Assembly (NCBI RefSeq): GCF_051014685.1 | Contig: NC_135051.1 | Location: 10,001,557 to 10,065,556, forward strand | Source of the DNA: Ptiloglossa arizonensis | Lineage: Eukaryota > Arthropoda > Insecta > Hymenoptera > Colletidae | DNA: 64,000 bases | Reading direction: 5' to 3' | Shown: positions 12,669 through 25,028 of the stretch, in pieces | Layout: every line of letters starts with the position of its first letter | Position numbering within the stretch: position 1 is the stretch's first letter | The notes under the pieces: generated by a model | Seen by the model: only the letters and a program-made list of their open reading frames with translations | The model's database searches: none | What the model was told of the DNA's origin: nothing | Position numbers and translations under genes: made by a program

Positions 12669-13988
12669 TCAGCTTGTTTTCATTGGACTATCATCCAATT
12701 TTTCAGGATTCACAATTACTTGTATTACATAACCTGGTTGTATTTTTGCTTCTTCTATATGCATTTTATCACCTAATAATTTGCCACCAAAAAACCACCT
12801 TTGACGAGATGGCTCCAAACCCTCCTGACTCTATTAACACAATTATTATAGTAAGCAAAAAAGAATTAAATTATGAAGCTGTGTTAATGCACTATACATA
12901 ATATATTGATGGACATTTTATATTAATATAAAGAATTCCATACGCACCTGTAATTTCTTCTTAGCATTAGCAACAGTGTCTTTGCTGTAAACAGGCAATT
13001 TAACTTCACCTAATGTAGTTGACAATCTGAGCTTCAATGTCTGTTCAACTCCACTGTCAACAGGTTCTATAAATAATTAATATAACATTGCCACTATTGT
13101 AAAGATTAAGATTTCCTTCATCAAATTTGATTGCATTACCTGAACAATCAGCAGGAGAGTCTCTTCCACTATCCTCCTTCACAATATTAATAGGATACGA
13201 TAAGCAGTAAATGGGGACTTGATATTTGGTTCCCAACTCATCATAACATTCTGTTAAAAAACCATTTGGCACAGAAATATTAGCCCCATCTAATATAGCC
13301 TGTGCTAATTGATAATCTTGAGCTTCCGCCGCAGCTGCTCCAGCTCTCAATGCATCCCATATCTCTTTACGACCATCAAATGCAGGTGCTGTATCCCAAA
13401 ATTCATCCCTTTTACTTCTCAACTGGCCTTCTGTTAAAGGTACATCTGATTTCCACCTGATAACTTCGTGGCATAAAGGATGATTTTTTCTTGAATTTCC
13501 TGATTAAGTAAAACATATTTTTCTTTTCTACAATCTACGAATGATATAAAAATACATCAACAAACAATAAAAATTGAGACAGTTGTGTCGAATCAAAGAT
13601 TTGTTTTGTGTTTTACAGGATCATACATTTTAATTTCAAACAAAAGCAAAGTGATAAACAATCTTGAAATGTAAATATTTTCCAAAAAGGAATAGAAACG
13701 ATAAATATTACAGTCGATATTAACAACAAGACGTCACGATATATAAAGAGATTATTCAATCTGTTGAGTAACAAATAATATGTAAATACCGAGCCATAAC
13801 ACGCAGTAAACACTAGGTAAGAAGGTAAGAGAAAAAGCTGGTGTCTTCAAGGTTAGCCTGCTGTTGATCGAAATTTCTACATACTTATTCTCGATCAGAT
13901 CTTTACCTGAATTTACCCTCGTCGAATTTCCCGTGGTGTCGTCGACAGAGGCGTTTCTTGCCCTCGTTATACCTATGCAGCCTCCCAT
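12669..13988 (-). CDS. UBTD: Ubiquitin domain-containing protein UBTD1/2
   Basis: UBTD proteins have an N-terminal helical domain and a C-terminal ubiquitin-like domain, bind E2 enzymes (UBE2D family) and modulate ubiquitylation. Minus-strand exons 13988-13907, 13499-13140, 13066-12948 and 12830-12669 give 240 aa; phases agree throughout. It starts MGGCIG, a likely N-myristoylation/palmitoylation signal shared with vertebrate UBTD1/2. The helical domain is almost unchanged from vertebrates: [73 protein letters not shown]. The ubiquitin-like fold follows in exons 3-4 ([42 protein letters not shown]). Invertebrates usually have one gene for the vertebrate pair, so UBTD1 versus UBTD2 cannot be assigned. 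Confidence 0.96.
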
Positions 13989-14367
13989 TCTAGGCGGCTG
14001 GAGTGACCAAACATTTCACTGAAATTTAACAACACCTCGCATGCCATTTTCGTCCATTTTATCCACTAAATTACGAGTCGGTACCAAAAGAGGCGCTATA
14101 ATCGAATTTTTGGTGACTTAACCTGAAATATTCGAGCACAAGTAAATGAATATAAAAGTTAAATAAAACGAACTACAAACTCGGATATTTCAGTAATATT
14201 TTACTGAGACGTGTTGCACGTAACCCAACAATTATATTCAGGCATTTTTTTTTTGGATTACATCCATCTTTTCACAGCGAAAAAGTCAATTATAGTAAAA
14301 ATCCTATAGAGGTATATTTTATTCTTACGTTGAGGTTAAGTAATACAGCTAGAAGGCATGGTTTGTG
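13989..14367. promoter_or_regulatory. Bidirectional promoter region UBTD / MMS19
   Basis: Only 379 bp separate the divergent start codons of UBTD (13988, minus) and MMS19 (14368, plus). Both 5' UTRs and promoters must lie here. No TATA box with canonical placement was seen, which suits housekeeping genes. Confidence 0.6.
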
Positions 14368-17300
14368 ATGGCTTCGCTTATGAGTACAATTTTTAAAGAA
14401 GGATTTCTTACTGCTTCCGAAGAGAATGAAACACTAAACGCGACATGCCAAGAGATCGCCACAGGTGTGTATTAATTACCATAATTGTTCTGTCTGTGCA
14501 TGCAGATGATTAACCTTGATGCTTAGACAGGGTGCGAATAAAAACTAACCGCACACACAAAGAGAATACCTGTTTACAATTTACGAAACCTGACTGAAAT
14601 TTATTTGAATGAAAATAGGGAATTGAATGTATTAAATGTGCAAAGTTTGATCACTATAGTTTGTAATTATGTTTATTTATTTAGAAATACTATCCGGGCA
14701 TGCAAAACTTCATACAGTTGTCGAAGAACTTGGACCATTTGTAACTGACAAAGATGTTGGAATACGGGAGAAGGGCATTGATACTTTGTCTTCTATTTTG
14801 TCATATTTACCTAAAGATTATTTGAATGAAGCTGAATTGGGTTTTATAACAACATTTTATTGTGATAGACTCAAGGATCATCATAACATCATACCAGCAG
14901 TAATAAGAGGAATATTAGCGATTGTAAATGTTGCATTGTATTTTAAAATTATAGTAAATCCTAAGAAGTTGCTATGATTTTTCTCTGAGAATATCTTTTG
15001 TAGTTAATCTTCTTGTGTCAACTGCATTTCATTTATTTTCAATGTTTTTATTTACTTTTACAATCCCATAATTTTGTCTCTTGTATATATAAGAGTAAAC
15101 AAGTCATACTGAAAACATTGAAAACATTGAAATTTTACCTATCTTCTTTGAGAATCTGCAGTGTCTCAGTTACAAGTAATTTGTAACTTCTCAGGATTCA
15201 TTGTGTTATGTATGCACAGTTACTAGACAGTGTAATATTGATGTTTTAGGTTCAAATGAATCACTTACCTCAGGATTCACCGGAACGGTTATTTAGAGTT
15301 CTTTTTGAAAATGTGCAATGCCAATCTCAAGTATCGTCTGATCGTTATAACATATATTTAATATTTACAACATTGTTGCGAAATAGAGCAGAGGACTTAA
15401 AAGCCATGGGACCTGATTTTGTTTATGGAGTCCTTACTTCTATTGATGGAGAACGAGAAGCTAAAAATCTTTTGCTATTATTTAGCATACTTCCACATTT
15501 CATGAAAGAATTTTCATTAGGCCACTTAACTGAAGAAATGTTTGAAGTCATTGCATGTTACTTTCCAGTTGATTTCAATCCTGTAATTATATCAATCAAG
15601 ATTTTAATTGTTCACTATTTATGAATGTAAATTGTAATTTGACTTGAAATTTTTCAGTCTGGATCAGAGGGAATAGGAATAACGCGCGATGATTTGGCAG
15701 AAAAATTAGCACCTTGTCTTTATGCTATACCACAATTTGCTGAATTTTGTATACCTCTTATACTTGATAAATTATTCTCCAATCTCAAAGTTGCCAAATT
15801 GGATTCTCTGAAACTTTTGTGTAATGGTGCACAAACATTTGGCACTAAAGGCCTTGAACCACATTTAATTGAGTTATGGTCTGTTTTAAAAAAAGAAATT
15901 ATGTCTGATGGGGACTTAGAACTAAAAAATGCAAGTTTAAAAACAGTCGCATGCATAATTGAAGTTATATCAAATGATTCCAAGCTATGTACAAGTTTCA
16001 TTGATGACATAATCACAGATACAAGATCTTCTTTGTATGATGTACAACTTAGTTTATTCAGATCAGCTGTGAAATTGCTAGAATGTGTAGCAACCGTTAA
16101 TAAAGAATCATGTGTACAGGTGTTGAAAATAGTAGTACCATTATGTCTTAGTCAATATTCCACAAAAATTTCAGTAATTGATAAAGTTATTTTAATCGAA
16201 ACGTTAAATAATTTTATTAAAATCAGTTGTGGTCATGGATTTAATATCAAGAGTAAATACATATTTTATATATTTCAGGATATTTGTGTTTGGAAAATTT
16301 CTTAAATATGAAACAATATTTGGTACAGGTGTTCCAGAGTTAACATGGACTGATGTACCACAATTATATTTAAACGAGCTCTCAATACAGCAAGCAGAAT
16401 TGCAGTCAAGGCTATTAAGTGGTCTAACAATACAAAAAATGTATTTGAATGAAGTACATCGAAATTCTGTTTATGACAAAATTTGTTACCTGCTTGAAAA
16501 GAATTACAATGAAATGAGAACAATCTGCCATACATCTATTTTAACCTTTGCTATGTTATATCCGCGTGAAATATCAGTTTTAATACAAGAAAGGTTCCAA
16601 TTAGATACTGGTAAATCAAATATTGTTAATTTCCAAAATATTTGTTGTGTTTTGGAATATAGATTTAATATTTTTAATGTTTCAGGCAAAGAGAAGACAG
16701 AAACACAAGTTCATAAACTAGAAGTACTAGCAGCTGTTGCTAAGACATACGAATTAGGTATTGAAGTTCTTCCGCGTATTGTATCCCAGATAAATGCTGT
16801 CAATTTTGAAATAAGCTTTACAGCTTTAACATGTCTTCACAGGCTAGTTGCTACAAAGAGCATTAATTATGATATTCGACATTATCTGCATAATGAGTGT
16901 AATATCATTGAGAAATTGGCTGGCCTTAATATCAGCTCTACAGATCAAAGATTAAATTTGATTTTACATATTTGCCAGCTAATTGTAAGAAGTTTTATGT
17001 TTGAGGAACAGCAAAAGATTGTCAATACATATGCTCCAGTTTTAAGTAAACAAATTTTGGAAAGTAATGCTGTTTTAATAATGAATATTTTCATTCCCTT
17101 ACGACCAAATATTGATTTATCAATAAACTTGAATTTGTTAGAAAATTTGTATAATTTAGCACTTAATAGCATTCATTCAAATATAAGATTTATAACATGT
17201 AAATTTATTGCTGTTATACTAAACAAAATGAACGATGATGATGAATGCTTTCAACATGTTTTGTCATATTTTAAAGAAAAAATAAATAATAATTTAAAGT

Positions 17301-18249
17301 CAGATATTGGTAGTGAAGCAAAAAAAGTAGCAGCTTTTTTGCAAATATGGTTAACCAAAGCTATAATTACAAAAGGTTCTTGTAATGTTGAAATCTTTCT
17401 TGACGAGGTATGTAAATATTTCTGATAATATTTTAACATGATTTACATATAATATTTTACACTTCTTTTAAATATTGTCTTTATTTATAGCTGTCAAATA
17501 TTTTCAAACACGATCAAGTAGGTCCACATGTCGCTCAAAAGTATAAAATTTTAACCGATAAGCAGGAGGATGCTTTAGTGGAAGAAAATTTTTGTAAAAT
17601 CAAAATCTTTTATAAACAAAGAGTATTTGAACATTTAATAAGAAGAAATCATGAATTTGAGAATTTATCTAGACAAAACTATTTAACTGCGTTAGTGGGC
17701 CTATTAGAAGAAGTACCTATGGATCTTTTATTTATGCATTTAAAGAAGGTACTAATTGAATATTAATATAACTATTATAATTTAATATAATAATAAATAT
17801 TCTTTTTCAGTTGGTCTCACTTTTAGTAGAATCTTTGTCTCTCGATAATGAGCAATTACTTTTTTCAACATTAATAACATTGAAAGTTTTATTGGAGACT
17901 AAACATCCTGTTTTCTCCGACAAAGCACAATGTTTCATTCCAAGATTTTTTACGTTATCCATCTATAAAACGATGGTAATATTTTATATAATTATTTTAA
18001 ATTATTGTATGCTTTCTTTCATACCTTTTGTACTATTAAATATTTCAGAGAGTGAGAATAGCAGCTTTAGAATGTTTAACAAATTATTGTAATTATCCGA
18101 CGATTTTAATTAATACTTATAAGCAAGATGTATTAGAAAAATTAGCAGTTTCAATTGATGATCGAAAACGTTTAGTTCGAAAAGCAGCAGCAAAAGCAAG
18201 AACACGATGGTTCTTAGTTGGTGCCCCAGGAGGAATTAAAGCACAATGA
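14368..18249 (+). CDS. MMS19: MMS19 cytosolic iron-sulfur assembly component
   Basis: HEAT-repeat scaffold of the CIA targeting complex (with CIAO1 and CIAO2B) that delivers Fe-S clusters to DNA repair and replication proteins such as XPD. Nine exons: 14368-14464, 14685-14923, 15250-15582, 15658-16252, 16329-16610, 16686-17407, 17491-17748, 17811-17975, 18049-18249; total 963 aa (human 1030). Family landmarks: DRLKDHHNIIPAVIRG, GPDFVYGVLTSIDGEREAKN, LLLLFSILPHFMKE, FEVIACYFPVDFNP, and C-terminal VRIAALECLTNY and DDRKRLVRKAAAKARTRWF. Two introns deserve care. 16253-16328 (76 nt) is needed to keep phase. 16611-16685 (75 nt) is open and in frame, yet has GT-AG ends and interrupts the family alignment. 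A short upstream ORF overlaps the start. Poly(A) signals at 18284 and 18481. Confidence 0.95.
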
Positions 18250-18480
18250 TTTGTTTATTTTAAGTGAAATTAGATTAATCACGAATAAAATATTTTATAA
18301 CTTAATGAACATTTATTTTTTTTTAACGTGTATACAAAACACGGACTATATGTGCCTGTTTATATGTAAAAAAAAAAAATTAATGATTTTCCCTACTGTA
18401 CTAGATTTACATGTGGCAGTATAGAAACTAAGATTCAATATATTGTATAAGTGCTATATTGTACATAATGTACATAATTG

Positions 18481-18486
18481 AATAAA
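18481..18486 (+). terminator. MMS19 poly(A) signal AATAAA
   Basis: AATAAA about 230 bp after the MMS19 stop and about 70 bp before the MORN4 start codon; a second AATAAA is at 18284-18289. The close spacing means MORN4 must start transcription almost at the MMS19 cleavage site. Confidence 0.6.
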
Positions 18487-18553
18487 GAATTGATTTCTGT
18501 AACAGGATTGAAACCTGAAAGTTACTCTTTAATGCTTTTAGTATACTAGAAGC

Positions 18554-19250
<697 letters not shown>

Positions 19251-21542
19251 ATATTAAGCACATATAAAAATTAGTAGTATCAGATCTTAATAAAAGGGTC
19301 TAATATTTCATGTTGTTATTTATTTACTAATTCTATAAACATCATTACACATTTTCAGTCGTCATAAATTGTCTTTATTATTATTTTTTCATCCATCTGT
19401 AAACTAAAAAAATAATGAATACCAAATTATGTCTTATTTTAATTTCAAATAGCAAGTTTGCTCATCTATGAATATCATTTCGATGCAACGTTCGACGATT
19501 ACGTCCACTGAATAATTACTAAACATTTTTCAACAATTCAGTATTGTAATAGGAAACGCAAAAAATCTTGATTTGACATCAGCTCTTCATTACGAAAAAT
19601 AAAAATAGCCATGATTTTGTTTACATTCTAAACCAGACGAACACATGTGATCGAGTGATTGTAAAATAGTAAGTATAAACATGTATATATGGACGAGAGC
19701 AAGCATAATTTATCTTATTCTGAATTCTGTGATCCGTGTTTCTGGAAGGAAATATTTTTCAGCTCTGTATTGTTCGGAAATATTGAAGTCGATTCGTGGT
19801 GTCAATATCGCTTAATCGTTTTACACAATTGACTGATATTTTCAATAAAAGTTTCGGTAACACGGATTTGTGACGTCAGCAATCTGACGTTACATGTGAG
19901 TACAGGAAAAATTAACAAATCAACGTTTTCACAGTTCCACGTCTATTTTCCATGTGCGTGATCATGAGAATTTAAAAGGCAAATAAGAGTTAAAAGTGGA
20001 AGGAGTATCGCATCGTCCGATTTTCACATATCCGCGAAATAGTACCGAGTAGTTTGCTAACGCGCAACCTACCTACATAGGTATTGCAAATTTATCTAAG
20101 TTCAGTGACTGTGATGTAAGTTTTATCATTTTGTATAAATCCGACCAAAGAACTTAATGGAGCGAAAAACTTTATTTAAAATATTTACGCGTTAATGCTG
20201 GACCACCGATAATATGAAATTACCGTTCAACAATCAAGCGGTTAGATGGTCTTTTTTATCGTTAGTTTAGATAATTGTTGATCTAAGCAAGTTCCTACAA
20301 TAATTTCCCACCTTATAAGATTCAATCTTTATTCTGAAATGACGTTACCAGGTAAGAGCATATCGCTTCTTGTTTCTCTTACTCTCTACGTTATACCGTA
20401 TACGATACAGTTATTACATTTTCATTTGCTTCGTTTCTTCATCGTTGGTTGGTGTGTGGAAAGTGGTACTTGTATTTTATCCTCTCGCGTGTCTCTTGAT
20501 TAGCCAATAGTAACAGCATACATATCTATTCAATATCAGTATCGCTTTTTGTTTCCTCTCTATTGAGCAAAATTTCAACAAAAAAAAAGGAAGTCGTCAA
20601 TCGCGTGATCTGGCGTTAGTCTCGAGTGGACACATTTCGTATTTTGCTAACATTGGTACAACTTGTCGTTTAAGATCATCGCAGACGTCGATGGCGTTAC
20701 TTTGCAAGTAATGTCAGCGATTCTATCGCTTAAAAATTGTCTATAATTGATGAACGTTAATTGTAAATATTTGTTGAGCGACAATAACATTACGCTATCG
20801 ATTTATTGTTTATAAAACGATCGTGATTTTAATTAAACATTTTCGAATATAATTTTTGTAACATTATATAATTATATATAACTTTTGTAAACTATAAAAC
20901 AATAATTTAATTTTCTTTGGTAAGGACAGTGTCGTGTACATACTTAAGTTCAAGTTAAAATCTTTTGGTATAACTCGGTCTTCTCTTACTAGAAACTTTT
21001 TGACAGAATCATAAGACGCAAAACCGAAGTGTGTTTTTGATGTAGTGAATGTCGCACGATTTATTTTACGATTATGATATACCATACTAAGAAGTGTTTT
21101 CTTTTTAAATCATTTATTATTAAATTAAATATATGTGTTATCGAAAAACATGATCACATTTTTTATAATGATCTAAACAATATATAATGCAGTCATGTTT
21201 TTCAGTCATGGTATGCATAATTAAGCAAGAGTAACCTTTGCTATATGCTATAATTCAGTATAACATTACGTGATTAGGAAAAAAATGATTTTAATAAATA
21301 ATTGTCACTTTAAACAATTTTTTATGATCTAAAAATCTTGTGCAATATTTTGTTAGTATCTTGTATAAATGTATATATTAATAATTAATAATGTAAAATA
21401 TTGATGTGACATTTAAATGTAAAGCTTTTGCTTTATTATTATTTTTAATAATATTGTCAGTATAATTTTTATTTTCTTTAATTTTTAGTAAAGGAATTAT
21501 ACATTAAATTGGAGAGAATTGTTATTAATTAAAAGTTCAACA
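19251..21542. other. MORN4 3' UTR, spacer, and pantothenate kinase 5' region
   Basis: About 2.3 kb without a coding exon. A consensus CRE (TGACGTCA) lies at about 19872-19879 followed closely by a second TGACGT half-site, in a GC-richer stretch that may be the pantothenate kinase promoter. A pyrimidine-rich acceptor ends about 55 bp before the ATG at 21543, suggesting a 5' UTR intron. Small open frames have no recognisable product. Confidence 0.55.
19870..19896. promoter_or_regulatory. CRE-like TGACGTCA site plus half-site
   Basis: TGACGTCA is followed about ten bases later by CTGACGTTAC. This is the consensus for CREB/ATF factors. It is 1.6 kb upstream of the pantothenate kinase start codon and could be its promoter if the 5' UTR is spliced. 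Function is inference only. Confidence 0.3.
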
Positions 21543-23722
21543 ATGAGTCCTCAGAATCATAAAAATCAAATTGCTACAAAAGTTATGACGTCCAACGGTT
21601 ACACTGGTGCTGACACACAAGTTAAGGAGTCCAAAAACTATTCATCACCTTGTGAGTCATTAAATTGTATGTGTGCTTAGAGTAGCCACTTTTATTTCTT
21701 TATTATAATCATTTCTTATTCATGAATATTGTTTTAGCATTAGAATAACTTTTCAAAAGTTGATTAAAAGAATTATTTATTACACGTATTTATCTTAAAA
21801 ACATAAGTTTTAGTTTAAGGAGATTTTATATATAAATGTATTTTAATATCTCAGTGTATATTTTTTTTTTTGCAATATTCTTGTATTGTTTGCATAAAAG
21901 TTGTTTTTCATGTGTAATAAGAAATTTTATATATGAATTTTATGTTTTTAATAACTACATTTTATTTGATAAACTCTCCAAATGTTTAAAATTTTTAAAC
22001 TTGATATTTTTGTAATAATACTATTTAATATAATAATATTATTTCTCATTCTTTTTCTTAGCAATACCATGGTTTGGTATGGATATAGGAGGTACATTAT
22101 CCAAATTAGTATATTTTGAACCTAAAGATATTACAAGAGATGAAGCAGATGCCGAGATAGAAATTTTAAAAAATATTCGACGATATTTAGTTAAAAATTC
22201 AGCATATGGGAAAACAGGTCACCGAGATACACATTTACAAGTATGTTATTCATGTTGTTTAACTCATTGAACATTTACAAAAACGACTATACCTTATACA
22301 TTATATTATTTGTATTGCAGATGGATAATGTCTGTATCAGGGGTAGATGTGGCACACTACATTTCATTAGATTTCCTACAAGTGAAATGGGAAATTTTTT
22401 AGCATTAGCAAGGTCTAAGGGTATGGCCAATCTTGTAACAACAGTTTGTGCTACTGGTGGTGGAGCATATAAATTCGAAAAGAATTTTAAACAAGTGAGA
22501 CATTATTTATATAATATTGCAATACTACAAATATAAATGTTCACTGTCATTAATATTCTATATATTTACCTCTTTTGCAGGAAGTGAATATGAATTTAGC
22601 AAAATTTGATGAATTAGATAGTTTAATACGTGGTATGCTTTATGTAGAAACAACCAATCCACGTGAATGTTATTATTGGTCTCATCCTACAGATGATAGT
22701 AAATGTCAGAAGGTTCCTTATGATTTTTCTAAACCTTACCCCTTTTTGGTATGTACAATGTTTAAAATATTAAGATGCATTTTGAAGGTTAAATGGTACA
22801 TTTTATGACTACTTTTTACAGCTTGTAAATATAGGGTCCGGCGTAAGCATTTTAACAGTTTATGGGCCAGAAAATTTTAAAAGAATATCTGGAACCAGGT
22901 ATATTATTTTTGCAATAATGTCAATTCATAATATTGTACGAAGAGATTTGATATTGATACACTTATTTTACATTTAGTCTAGGTGGTGGTACATTTTTAG
23001 GATTATGTTGCTTACTAACTGGATGCAACACATTTGAAGAAGCAATAGAATTAGCAACTGGAGGTGATAATACCAGAGTAGATAAATTGGTTAAAGACAT
23101 TTATGGTGGTGATTATGGACCTTTTGGTCTTCCTGGAGATCTTGTTGCAAGCAGGTAATGTTCTTAATAATGAAATAAACAAATGTTTTGTACTTTGTTT
23201 CATTTTTATAATTTAATTTTTAATTAAAAGACTTATTTGCATATTTTAATTTTTATGTAGTTTCGGACAAATGAATTCTAAAGATCGACGAAATGCAGTT
23301 AGTAAAGAAGATCTTGCACGTGCAACACTTGTTACTATTACAAACAATATTGGTTCTATTGCACGTATGTGTGCTGTCAATGAAAATATTGAAAGGGTAA
23401 AGAAAGTATTAATTATAATTCATTTTATGAACATTTTACAGTACTGATACTATCGTAGGTTGAAACTTTTAGGTAGTGTTTGCAGGAAACTTCCTTAGGG
23501 TAAATCCTATATCAATGAAACTTTTGGCCTATGCCATGGATTATTGGTCTAAAGGAACAATGAAAGCTTTGTTCTTAGAACATGAGGTGGAGTACATATA
23601 AAATAACATTTTTAACTAATTCTGAATATATAAAATAATGTTCGATTTCTTTCTTCTTTTAATTACAGGGTTACTTTGGTGCAGTAGGATGTTTGCTCCA
23701 ATTTAATGGTGAAACAAGCTAA
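21543..23722 (+). CDS. fbl: Pantothenate kinase (fumble)
   Basis: Phosphorylates pantothenate, the first and controlling step of coenzyme A synthesis; feedback-inhibited by acyl-CoA in this family. Nine exons: 21543-21651, 22062-22240, 22321-22494, 22581-22748, 22822-22898, 22978-23154, 23261-23396, 23473-23586, 23669-23722; total 395 aa. About 35 poorly conserved residues precede the kinase core. Core motifs match vertebrate PANK1-3 in order: [18 protein letters not shown] (ATP loop), [14 protein letters not shown] (with the expected catalytic Glu), [90 protein letters not shown] and the end [17 protein letters not shown]. All GT-AG junctions and phases agree. Confidence 0.97.
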
Positions 23723-25028
23723 AATCATAGAAAATTGCATAATATATAGCATTCCATTTCATACTTCAACTCAAATGAATCTTTTTCATGAGGATGGTTA
23801 TTCAATTATTTAACACAATTATTTATTTTTGTTATACAATACTTAATTTCTCAGGAATTATTGTATATGTTGTATATGAAATTACAATGTTGCATGAACA
23901 TTATCTATGGCAGAGATTTGAAGTCGGACTGTACTGTCTTTAAATATGATCGTATTTATTACAATTTTGAATATGCACACTATAATAAGTTATTATTTTG
24001 AAACGTATTACTTGATTATTTGTATAAAAACCTAATTTGGGCACAAATCCTGCACCAATTTACATAAGAAACTACAATGGACTAAAATGTAAACACATAC
24101 AACATACCCGAATATTCTTTACACGAGTAACATTGGTCTACCTCAAATTTTTCTTTCTAAACATTTTTATAGATACATGCTCAGAATTCTACATCTCAGG
24201 CATGAAATTTATCATGTTTAAATGATTTGAATCATTAAAAATTATCAACACACAACGCAATAATTTGATAAGTACTTAACACATGTTACTACTATTCATT
24301 TTGCTATTAATACTTTTTTATTTAAATTATTAGATGATAAATGTAGCAATTGACTAGTGTTATGTTACAATAATGATTGAAAATCATACAAAATATATGT
24401 AACAGTCAGTGGTCACATTTAGAAGTTATTTATACGCATTTTTATATAAGATATAATGTACTAGGTATTTATCATTATTGAATTTTAACATATGCATAAC
24501 ATGCCTCAAGATGTAGATGTGTAACATTGTTGGATATATATATATATTTTTTTTTATATAGAATAATTTACAACGTGACTAATAATAGAACGGGAAATAT
24601 TACGAGGATATATGTACTATAGCATTACAAAAAATGTTTTTACTATATGTATTGTACGATATGTTTAACGTTATAGCTAACATTTGTGTGAATTTAAAGG
24701 TATAACAAAAATAGATTTGTTTATACATTTATTTTTATGGATTAGGAACAAATGTAACTATCTTGTATTAATAAATAATTCCATATTTGGCATGAGATGT
24801 TACAAGACTTAAACTGTTATTGCAAAATTAAAAATACTGTTTAATTATATTAAGAAATTTGCATGCATTTTTATACACGTAAATTTCAATAAAATGATAC
24901 AATTACTAGAAAACAAACATTATTATTTTCTGTTTGATAGTATTGTAGATACATTGTATTGTGTATTTCAGGCATGTCTAAGCTAAGCTTCGATGCTTAG
25001 GCACCTTTTTTCATTCTGTTCTGTTATT
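23723..25028. other. Pantothenate kinase 3' UTR and spacer
   Basis: About 1.3 kb, very AT-rich, no supportable coding exon. Contains a short TA run near 24535-24550. The 5' UTR of the DRC4 gene probably begins toward the right end, where the sequence becomes GC-richer around 24980-25030. Confidence 0.5.

Noticed and set aside
16253..16278. 26-nt intron in MMS19 (GTAAATAC...TTTCAG)
   Set aside because: Too short to splice and puts the next exon out of frame; the 76-nt intron ending at 16328 keeps phase.
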